A stretch of DNA of 64,000 nt. Origin: Uliginosibacterium sp. Its GTDB lineage: Bacteria > Pseudomonadota > Gammaproteobacteria > Burkholderiales > Rhodocyclaceae. The position numbers and the translations under genes were made by a program. Positions 1-9,056 of the stretch are shown here, one piece after another; the first letter of the stretch is position 1; each line of letters begins with the position of its first letter. Below the pieces are notes generated by a model. That model saw only the letters and a list, made by a program, of their open reading frames with translations. It had not been told where the DNA came from and ran no database searches. The DNA lies in NCBI GenBank assembly GCA_016718265.1, contig JADKDZ010000008.1:1-64000 (forward strand). The letters are read 5' to 3'.

Positions 1-3000
1 CGGTGAAGGTGGCGACCGTCGCACCGGGTGCAAAGGTCAGCGAACCGCTGGTGGCGGTGTAGTCGCTGCCGGCGGTGGCCGTGCCATTGGCGGTGCCAGG
101 CGACGGTGACCGGGGTGGCGGACGGATTGGACAGCGTGACCGTATAGGTGGCCGTGCCGGCCGCCTCATCAATCGTGGCCGGGCCGGTGATCGACAGGGG
201 GGGGCGCCATCGTTGTCGAGGATGGAACCTGTGCCGGCGACCGGGGTGGTGTTCTGTGCGGTCGCGGCCGAGAGCGAAACCGTCTCGGTCGGCTCGGAGA
301 CCAGATCATTGACCGTGGGCACACGGACCAGGAGGCTGGTGCTGCCGGCCGGGACCGACACGGTCGGGGTGAGCGCCACCCAGTTGGTGCCGCCATCGGT
401 GGAGACCAGGGCCGGATTGGTGTCGGTGCCCAGGGTGGCCGGATTGAGTGCTGCCGGCGGCCAGGGTCAGGGTGACGGTGGTCGGGGTGGTCGAAGGATG
501 GGTCAGGGTGACGGTGAAGTCCAGGTTGCCGCCCTCGGTGATGGACGGGCTGGAGACCGCTCCCACGGCCGGACGATCATCGTCCGGACCTGCCGAGCCA
601 TCATCAACGATGCTGGAGCTGACCGAACCGAGGCCGGTGGCGATGGTCGCCCCGGTCGGGGAGGAGAGGCTGACGGAGAAGTTCTCGCTGCCCTCATAGA
701 GAGCGCGTCATTGGTGACGGGCACGGTGAAGGTGGCGACCGTCGCACCGGGTGCAAGGTCAGCGAACCGCTGGTGGCGGTGTAGTCGCTGCCGGCGGTGG
801 CCGTGCCATTGGCGGAGCCAGGCGACGGTGACCGGGGTGGCGGACGGATTGGACAGCGTGACCGTATAGGTGGCCGTACCGGCCGCCTCATCAATCGTGG
901 CCGGGCCGGTGATCGACAGGGTGGGGGCGCCATCGTTGTCGAGGATGGAACCTGTGCCGGCGACCGGGGTGGTGTTCTGTGCGGTCGCGGCCGAGAGCGA
1001 AACCGTCTCGGTGGGCTCGGAGACCAGATCATTGACCGTGGGCACACGGACCAAGAGGCTGGTGCTGCCGGCCGGGACCGACACGGTCGGGGTGAGCGCC
1101 ACCCAGTTGGTGCCGCCATCGGTGGAGACCAGGGCCGGATTGGTGTCGGTGCCCAGGGTGGCCGGATTGGTGCTGCCGGCGGCCAGGGTCAGGGTGACGG
1201 TGGTCGGGGTGGTCGAAGGATGGGTCAGGGTGACGGTGAAGTCCAGGTTGCCGCCCTCGGTGATGGACGGGCTGGAGACCGCTCCCCACGGCCGGACGAT
1301 CATCGTCCGGACCTGCCGAGCCATCATCAACGATGCTGGAGCTGACCGAACCGAGGCCGGTGGCGATGGTCGCCCCGGTCGGGGAGGAGAGGCTGACGGA
1401 GAAGTTCTCGCTGCCCTCATAGAGCGCGTCATTGGTGACGGGCACGGTGAAGGTGGCGACCGTCGCACCGGGTGCAAAGGTCAGCGAACCGCTGGTGGCG
1501 GTGTAGTCGCTGCCGGCGGTGGCCGTGCCATTGGCGGAGCCATAGGCGACGGTGACCGGGGTGGCGGACGGATTGGACAGCGTGACCGTATAGGTGGCCG
1601 TACCGGCCGCCTCATCAATCGTGGCCGGGCCGGTGATCGACAGGGTGGGGGCGCCATCGTTGTCCAGGATGGAACCTGTGCCGGCGACCGGGGTGGTGTT
1701 CTGTGCGGTCGCGGCCGAGAGCGAAACCGTCTCGGTCGGCTCGGAGACCAGATCATTGACCGTGGGCACACGGACCAGGAGGCTGGTGCTGCCGGCCGGG
1801 ACCGACACGGTCGGGGTGAGCGCCACCCAGTTGGTGCCGCCATCGGTCGAGACCAGGGCCGGATTGGTGTCGGTGCCCAGGGCGGCCGGATTGGTGCTGC
1901 CGGCGGCCAGGGTCAGGGTGACGGTGGTCGGGGTGGTCGAAGGATGGGTCAGGGTGACGGTGAAGTCCAGGTTGCCGCCCTCGGTGATGGACGGGCTGGA
2001 GACCGCTCCCACGGCCGGACGATCATCGTCCGGACCTGCCGAGCCATCATCAACGATGCTGGAGCTGACCGAACCGAGGCCGGTGGCGATGGTCGCCCCG
2101 GTCGGGGAGGAGAGGCTGACGGAGAAGTTCTCGCTGCCCTCATAGAGCGCGTCATTGGTGACGGGCACGGTGAAGGTGGCGACCGTCGCACCGGGTGCAA
2201 AGGTCAGCGAACCGCTGGTGGCGGTGTAGTCGCTGCCGGCGGTGGCCGTGCCATTGGCGGAGCCATAGGCGACGGTGACCGGGGTGGCCGACGGATTGGA
2301 CAGCGTGACCGTATAGGTGGCGGTACCGGCCGCCTCATCAATCGTGGCCGGGCCGGTGATCGACAGGGTGGGGGCGCCATCGTTGTCCAGGATGGAACCT
2401 GTGCCGGCGACCGGGGTGGTGTTCTGTGCGGTCGCGGCCGAGAGCGAAACCGTCTCGGTCGGCTCGGAGACCAGATCATTGACCGTGGGCACACGGACCA
2501 GGAGGCTGGTGCTGCCGGCCGGGACCGACACGGTCGGGGTGAGCGCCACCCAGTTGGTGCCGCCATCGGTGGAGACCAGGGCCGGATTGGTGTCCGTGCC
2601 CAGGGTGGCCGGATTGGTGCTGCCGGCGGCCAGGGTCAGGGTGACGGTGGTCGGGGTGGTCGAGGCGTGGGTCAGGGTGACGGTGAAGTCCAGGTTGCCG
2701 CCCTCGGTGATGGACGGGCTGGAGACCGCTCCCACGGCCGGACGATCATCGTCCGGACCTGCCGAGCCATCATCAACGATGCTGGAGCTGACCGAACCGA
2801 GGCCGGTGGCGATGGTCGCCCCGGTCGGGGAGGAGAGGCTGACGGAGAAGTTCTCGCTGCCCTCATAGAGCGCGTCATTGGTGACGGGCACGGTGAAGGT
2901 GGCGACCGTCGCACCGGGTGCAAAGGTCAGCGAACCGCTGGTGGCGGTGTAGTCGCTGCCGGCGGTGGCCGTGCCATTGGCGGAGCCATAGGCGACGGTG

Positions 3001-5262
3001 ACCGGGGTGGCCGACGGATTGGACAGCGTGACCGTATAGGTGACGGTGCCGGCCGCCTCATCAATCGTGGCCGGGCCGGTGATCGACAGGGTGGGGGCGC
3101 CATCGTTGTCCAGGATGGAACCTGTGCCGGCGACCGGGGTGGTGTTCTGTGCGGTCGCGGCCGAGAGCGAAACCGTCTCGGTCGGCCCGGAGACCAGATC
3201 ATTGACCGTGGGCACACGGACCAGGAGGCTGGTGCTGCCGGCCGGGACCGACACGGTCGGGGTGAGCGCCACCCAGTTGGTGCCGCCATCGGTGGAGACC
3301 AGGGCCGGATTGGTGTCGGTGCCCAGGGTGGCCGGATTGGTGCTGCCGGCGGCCAGGGTCAGGGTGACGGTGGTCGGGGTGGTCGAGGCGATGGGTCAGG
3401 GTGACGGTGAAGTCCAGGTTGCCGCCCTCGGTGATGGACGGGCTGGAGACCGCTCCCACGGCCGGACGATCATCGTCCGGACCTGCCGAGCCATCATCAA
3501 CGATGCTGGAGCTGACCGAACCGAGGCCGGTGGCGATGGTCGCCCCGGTCGGGGAGGAGAGGCTGACGGAGAAGTTCTCGCTGCCCTCATAGAGCGCGTC
3601 ATTGGTGACGGGCACGGTGAAGGTGGCGACCGTCGCACCGGGTGCAAAGGTCAGCGAACCGCTGGTGGCGGTGTAGTCGCTGCCGGCGGTGGCCGTGCCA
3701 TTGGCGGAGCCATAGGCGACGGTGACCGGGGTGGCGGACGGATTGGACAGCGTGACCGTATAGGTGACGGTACCGGCCGCCTCATCAATCGTGGCCGGGC
3801 CGGTGATCGACAGGGTGGGGGCGCCATCGTTGTCCAGGATGGAACCTGTGCCGGCGACCGGGGTGGTGTTCTGTGCGGTCGCGGCCGAGAGCGAAACCGT
3901 CTCGGTCGGCTCGGAGACCAGATCATTGACCGTGGGCACGCGGACCAGGAGGCTGGTGCTGCCGGCCGGGACCGACACGGTCGGGGTGAGCGCCACCCAG
4001 TTGGTGCCGCCATCGGTGGAGACCAGGGCCGGATTGGTGTCCGTGCCCAGGGTGGCCGGATTGGTGCTGCCGGCGGCCAGGGTCAGGGTGACGGTGGTCG
4101 GGGTGGTCGAGGCGTGGGTCAGGGTGACGGTGAAGTCCAGGTTGCCGCCCTCGGTGATGGACGGGCTGGAGACCGCTCCCACGGCCGGACGATCATCGTC
4201 CGGACCTGCCGAGCCATCATCAACGATGCTGGAGCTGACCGAACCGAGGCCGGTGGCGATGGTCGCCCCGGTCGGGGAGGAGAGGCTGACGGAGAAGTTC
4301 TCGCTGCCCTCCAGAGCGCGTCATTGGTGACGGGCACGGTGAAGGTGGCGACCGTCGCACCGGGTGCAAAGGTCAGCGAACCGCTGGTGGCGGTGTAGTC
4401 GCTGCCGGCGGTGGCCGTGCCATTGGCGGAGCCATAGGCGACGGTGACCGGGGTGGCCGACGGATTGGACAGGGTGACCGTATAGGTGACGGTGCCGGCC
4501 GCCTCATCAATCGTGGCCGGGCCGGTGATCGACAGGGTGGGGGCGCCATCGTTGTCCAGGATGGAACCTGTGCCGGCGACCGGGGTGGTGTTCTGTGCGG
4601 TCGCGGCCGAGAGCGAAACCGTCTCGGTCGGCTCGGAGACCAGATCATTGACCGTGGGCACACGGACCAGGAGGCTGGTGCTGCCGGCCGGGACCGACAC
4701 GGTCGGGGTGAGCGCCACCCAGTTGGTGCCGCCATCGGTGGAGACCAGGGCCGGATTGGTGTCGGTGCCCAGGGTGGCCGGATTGGTGCTGCCGGCGGCC
4801 AGGGTCAGGGTGACGGTGGTCGGGGTGGTCGAAGGATGGGTCAGGGTGACGGTGAAGTCCAGGTTGCCGCCCTCGGTGATGGACGGGCTGGAGACCGCGC
4901 CACGGCCGGACGATCATCGTCCGGACCTGCCGAGCCATCATCAACGATGCTGGAGCTGACCGAACCGAGGCCGGTGGCGATGGTCGCCCCGGTCGGGGAG
5001 GAGAGGCTGACGGAGAAGTTCTCGCTGCCCTCATAGAGCGCGTCATTGGTGACGGGCACGGTGAAGGTGGCGACCGTCGCACCGGGTGCAAAGCTCAGCG
5101 AACCGCTGGTGGCGGTGTAGTCGCTTCCTGCGGTGGCCGTGCCATTGGCGGTGCCATAGGCGACGGTGACCGGGGTGGCGGACGGATTGGACAGGGTGAC
5201 CGTATAGGTGGCCGTACCGGCCGCCTCATCAATCGTGGCCGGGCCGGTGATCGACAGGGTGG
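1..5262 (-). repeat. Tandem 723-bp coding repeat (two Calx-beta domains per unit)
   Basis: A landmark in the first domain (GTGATCGACAG on the plus strand) recurs at 187, 909, 1633, 2356, 3079, 3803, 4525 and 5247, giving spacings of 722, 724, 723, 723, 724, 722 and 722. The consensus period is 723 bp, or 241 codons. Each unit encodes a domain beginning near PTLSITGPATIDEAAG and a second beginning near VSSPSITEGGNLDF. Units differ at only a few bases. Four of the one-base departures from 723 coincide with visible indels. The array continues past the left edge. Confidence 0.95.
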
Positions 5263-6898
5263 GCGTCGCAGGCGGTGGAGGGGGCGGCGGGGTGATCGTA
5301 TCGTTGTCGATGATCAGCCCGGTTGCGCTGACGCCCCCGATGGCCAAGGGGACGGTTTCCGTTGCCTCGATGACCGAGTCGTCCAGTGTGGGGACAGCGA
5401 CAGCGAACGTGCTGACGCCTGCTGGGACGGTGATTCGGCCAGTAGCGGAATCGTAGGTGACGCCCTGCGTGAAAGACGGGGCGGCACTGAAATCAACGCC
5501 GGTGGCCGCGGTGCCTCCACCCAGAGAGAAAGTGTATGTGCTGGGCGCGGTGGTCACCGCGCTCAGACTGACGTTGAACACGAGCGTGTTGCCTTCGACG
5601 ACTGCATCGTCCGAGGCACCCAGAGAACCTGGCTCTATCGTCGTAATCCTCGGCTGGGCGACGTCGTTATCGACGATGGTGCCCGTGGCGACGACAGCCG
5701 TGGTATTTGCGGACGTGCTGGCGCTGAGGGTAAAGCTTTCCGTGGATTCGATCAGCGAGTCGTCGACGGAGGGCACACGCACGATCAGGCTGGTGGTGCC
5801 AGCAGGCAGGTTCGCGACCGTGCCCGTAAGGGGGCTGAAGCTCGCACCGCCGTCGACGCTCACCAAAACCCCGGTTGCGGTATCGATTCCAAGGCTTGCG
5901 GTGCCACTTATGAGGCTGAGACTTACGGCGGTAGGCGTACTGCTGGCATTGCTGAGCGTCACGACGAAGTCGAGGTTGTCCCCTTCGGTGACGGTCGGGT
6001 TCGAAACGGTAGTGATGCGGGGGGTGTCGTTGTCACTGCCGCCGCTCCCTGTTCCGTCATCAACAATTGTTCCCTGACCCGCGCTGGAACCAAGGGTGGC
6101 ATTGCTTGGCGCAATCAGATTGACCGTGAAACCTTCTGGTCCTTCAAAAACGCTGTCGTTCGCGATCGGTACGCTGATCGTGGCGCTTGTACTGCCCGGC
6201 GCAAAACTCACCGTCCCGGTGGTAGCAGAGAAATCTGTGTTGCTGGTGGCGGTTCCGCCTGTGGTGTTGTAGCTGACCGTGATGACTTGCGATGACGGAG
6301 CACTGAGGGTCAGGACAAATGTTGCCGTTCCCGCGCCTTCATTGACGGTGATGTTCCCGATCGTGATTGTTGGCAGCTCGCCGGTCGTATCGGTCGACGC
6401 GATCGTCGCACCCGTTGGCAGTTGCAGATCCGGCGCAAGATACTCGCTGGTAGACAGCAGCGTTTGCGGATCGATGTTTTCGACAATCCGCAGCAGTTGT
6501 ACGAAGGAATGGCCGTTGTCGGACCCGCCGCCCGCGAGACCGGCCGCGGCGGGGTCCAGCACGTCAAACGGGTCGGTCCCGGTGTTGAGTGCCTGGATGA
6601 CCCGCTCGGCGTCGAGTTGTGGCAGCGTCAGGGCCGCTTCGGACTTGTCGACCGGTGCCTGAGACAGCATTTCGTCATCGGCGAGGATTGTTCTGCCGCC
6701 GCCGAGTTCAAGCATCTGACCATTGGCGAGTTTCAGCTGAACCTGGCCACGCGGGTCGACAACGATTTCCTGACCGGCAATGATCTGAGTACCGGGATGC
6801 AGCGCGATTCTCTGCCCGTCGGAAGTTTGCAGATAGGCTTTGCCCTGAATGCTGACGACGGTAGCGTTTTGAACGGAGGCTGGGTTCGTTGAAGACAT
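1..6898 (-). CDS. LapA-like giant repeat adhesin, N-terminal part, frame broken in repeats
   Basis: This is the N-terminal part of a very large surface adhesin of the LapA type, exported by a type I system and anchored in the outer membrane. The ATG at 6896-6898 opens a 685-residue frame. Residues 1-160 resemble the LapA retention module, and DPAAAGL at 115-121 fits the [T/A/P]AAG motif cut by the protease LapG. Calx-beta-like domains follow: a diverged pair (about 175-400), a further diverged domain (about 410-535), a proline run near 540, then a 241-residue two-domain block repeated to the window edge. The frame is lost near 4893, 4309, 3391, 1285 and at several points below 910, so the coordinates mark the locus and not one intact frame. 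The C-terminal RTX/secretion region lies outside the window. The secretion genes lie just upstream on the same strand. Family assignment is firm; ligand and total length are unknown. Confidence 0.85.
6539..6550 (-). other. Putative LapG-type cleavage motif AAAG in the adhesin
   Basis: Codons 117-120 encode A-A-A-G within DPAAAGL. LapG-family periplasmic proteases cut LapA-type adhesins between the two alanines of a [T/A/P]AAG motif at about this distance (100-120 residues) from the N-terminus. Position and context after a retention module fit. Cleavage here is inferred by analogy. Confidence 0.6.
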
Positions 6899-7071
6899 GA
6901 TCTTCCCTTAGACGGATTGCGGAATGCTGTTCCGCAATTTACGTTCAAAGATCAGGTCACGTATCGTACTCAGGTACTAGGAGTGTCAAGGAGTGTTGCA
7001 GTGAGCGCGGAGATTGTGACGCATTGCACATTCTGTGGCGAAAGGCACAATGCCATTGTTATTGAAGTGGT
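6899..7071 (-). promoter_or_regulatory. Leader region between the LuxR gene and the adhesin
   Basis: This 173-bp gap separates the LuxR-type gene from the adhesin start and should hold the adhesin promoter if it has its own. A small symmetric element, GTAC-TCAG-GTAC, lies at 6966-6977, about 70 bp upstream of the ATG. On the coding strand it reads as AGTACCTGAGTAC. It could be a binding site for the neighbouring regulator, but only the short symmetry supports this. Confidence 0.25.
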
Positions 7072-7683
7072 TTATCGGATGCCGTGAATGCGCAGCGCAA
7101 GCTGAAGCCGGTCGGTCACGTCAAGTTTGTCGAATATGGTCGTCAGGTGCGATTTCACGGTTCGTTCGGTGATGCCAAGCGCGTTGGCGATGCTGAGATT
7201 GGATTCGCCCATGGCGGCCATGGAGGCGACTTCACGCTCACGCTCTGTGAGCAGGACTTGCCATCCCTTGCCCGAGACGACCGACGCCTGCCGCACGCCT
7301 TTTAGCAGGCGAGCCATCAAGCTGCGGCCGACCCAGAGCTCGCCGCTGGCGATCACGTCCAGCATTTGTTGCAAGCTGTGCTCCGCCGCATAAGAGTGAC
7401 CGTAGCCATGCGCGCCTGCTTCAAGAGCGAGCAAACCTTCGCCATCGCTGGGTGAAGGGCTCAGGATGCCAATCTTGAGGCGTTCACACTGCACTCGCCA
7501 GAACGGCGCTTGCAGGGGCGGTAGCCCGGGACTGGCGATGTCTATCAGCGCCACCTCGCCATTTGCCAGCGTAGCGAGTTCGCCGTGCGCAGCGAGCCTA
7601 TGGGGCGGCTCAGCCGACGCGCCACGCAGCCGCGCGCAGAGGGATTCGTCGTCGCTAAGGAGGTGAAAAGCGGTGCAGCGCAT
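7072..7683 (-). CDS. LuxR/NarL-family transcriptional regulator beside the adhesin
   Basis: A 203-residue protein with a C-terminal LuxR-type helix-turn-helix (about 140-200: LTEREREVASMAAMGESN followed by IANALGITERTVKSH). The N-terminal 130 residues have the length of a receiver domain but show no clear phospho-acceptor aspartate pattern, so it may not be a standard response regulator. No histidine kinase is adjacent. It starts 2 bp after the stop of the membrane fusion protein gene, so it is translated in the same operon as the secretion genes and lies between them and the adhesin. A local regulator of adhesin expression is a reasonable inference; its signal is unknown. Confidence 0.8.
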   Translation of the reverse strand: MRCTAFHLLSDDESLCARLRGASAEPPHRLAAHGELATLANGEVALIDIASPGLPPLQAPFWRVQCERLKIGILSPSPSDGEGLLALEAGAHGYGHSYAAEHSLQQMLDVIASGELWVGRSLMARLLKGVRQASVVSGKGWQVLLTEREREVASMAAMGESNLSIANALGITERTVKSHLTTIFDKLDVTDRLQLALRIHGIR

Positions 7684-7685
7684 GG

Positions 7686-9056
7686 TCAGCGTTCGGTGAG
7701 CGCGTTGGCATGGGCGCGCAGGACGGGTTTCATCAGATAGGACAGGATAGTCTTCTTGCCAGTCAGTACGTCTACCTCGGCAATCATGCCCGGGATAATG
7801 GGCAGTTTTCCTGAACCGAGCTGAGGACTCACGGTTCTCACACGGATGATATAGAAGGCGTTGCCCTTCTCGTCGGTAATGGTGTCCGCGCCGATATGTT
7901 CCAGCGTTGCTTCGAGTCCGCCATAGACAGAGAAGTCATAGGCGGTGAACTTGACCATGGCTTTTTGCCCGGGTCGCAGGAAGGCGATGTCTCGCGGCAT
8001 GACCTTTGCCTCAAGCAGCAGGGCGTCATCGCTGGGGACGACTTCGATCACCTCTTTGCCCGGCTGTACGACACCGCCGACGGTGTTGACGAGCAACTGC
8101 TTGACCGTTCCGTTGACGGGCGAGCGGATCTCAGACTGCTTGACGCGATCGGCCAAAGCGACACTTCCCTCTGACAGGCGGCCAAGACGTGCGTTGGTTT
8201 CGGCAAGCTCCGTGCGTGCGCGGTTGCGGATCGCCAACTCAACTTCCTGAATCTTGCGTTGCGCTTCGGTCATCGCCGATTGAATGCGGGGGATCTGGGC
8301 CGCAAGCGAGTCACGCTCACCCCGATAGCGCGAGACGTCGCGTTCAAGGCGAAGGATTTCGACCTCTGATACTGCGCCAGACTTCATGAGTGGGCGGGTC
8401 CGCTCCAGTTCCTGCAGCGTGAGCTCATAGCCTTGGCGGGCCTGCTCGCTGCGCGCCTGGGTTTCTCGCAGTTCCTGATTGCGCTGTGTCAGTTGCTGCT
8501 GCGCCATGCCAACGTTTGCAGAGAGTTCGGCGCGGACAGACTCGTAGAGCAGGCGCTCCTGCTCAGCGAGAGAAGGGAGTTCGTCCTCGACCTCCTTGGG
8601 CGGAAGGAAGGGGTTGCCATCAGCCAAGGCTTGTAGCCGCGCGGCTTTTGCGAGCAGTGAGAGGTACTCGGAGCGATTCTCTTTGAGTGACGAGACAAAG
8701 CGGGTCGGATCGATCTTGAGCAGCAATTGCCCGGCGGTGACCTGCTGTCCTTCGCGGACGAGGATTTCGGACACACTTCCGCCATCCAGACTCTGAATGA
8801 TCTGTACCTGACGTGAGGGGATCACCTTGCCTTCACCTTTGGCGACCTCATCGAGCTCGGCAAAAGCAGCCCAGAGGATGAAGCACAGCAGGGATGCGCC
8901 GGTCACCCAAACGGTAGTTCTCGCGCCGCGTGGTGACTGTTCGCTGATGACCCACTCCGCGTCGGCGAGAAAATCCGATTCATCATGGAGTTGATCGCGC
9001 TCGGCGCGATCCATCAGTCGGTCATAGAAAGCCGACAGGCGAGCGTAAATGCCCAT
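7686..9056 (-). CDS. HlyD/LapC-like membrane fusion protein of the adhesin type I secretion system
   Basis: A 456-residue periplasmic adaptor that should link the inner-membrane ATPase to an outer-membrane TolC-type channel for adhesin export. A cytoplasmic N-terminus is followed by one membrane segment (about 50-70), a lipoyl-like half (VIPSRQVQIIQSLDGGSV), a long coiled coil (about 130-300, rich in E, R and Q) and a C-terminal beta-barrel ending in a VDVLTGKKT motif typical of HlyD-family proteins. The ATG at 9056 shares a base with the ATPase stop (TGATG) and has GGGAGGG seven bases upstream; a GTG one codon earlier is the alternative. No TolC partner is encoded nearby. Confidence 0.93.
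   Translation of the reverse strand: MGIYARLSAFYDRLMDRAERDQLHDESDFLADAEWVISEQSPRGARTTVWVTGASLLCFILWAAFAELDEVAKGEGKVIPSRQVQIIQSLDGGSVSEILVREGQQVTAGQLLLKIDPTRFVSSLKENRSEYLSLLAKAARLQALADGNPFLPPKEVEDELPSLAEQERLLYESVRAELSANVGMAQQQLTQRNQELRETQARSEQARQGYELTLQELERTRPLMKSGAVSEVEILRLERDVSRYRGERDSLAAQIPRIQSAMTEAQRKIQEVELAIRNRARTELAETNARLGRLSEGSVALADRVKQSEIRSPVNGTVKQLLVNTVGGVVQPGKEVIEVVPSDDALLLEAKVMPRDIAFLRPGQKAMVKFTAYDFSVYGGLEATLEHIGADTITDEKGNAFYIIRVRTVSPQLGSGKLPIIPGMIAEVDVLTGKKTILSYLMKPVLRAHANALTER

Noticed and set aside
870..3404. Long plus-strand open frame (844 codons) across the repeat array, rich in GDRGGG and GRDR
   Set aside because: It is the antisense of the adhesin repeats; the composition is an artefact of high GC and the 723-bp period.
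1..5262. Possible CRISPR or satellite array
   Set aside because: The period is 723 bp, the repeats encode protein domains in frame and there are no spacers.
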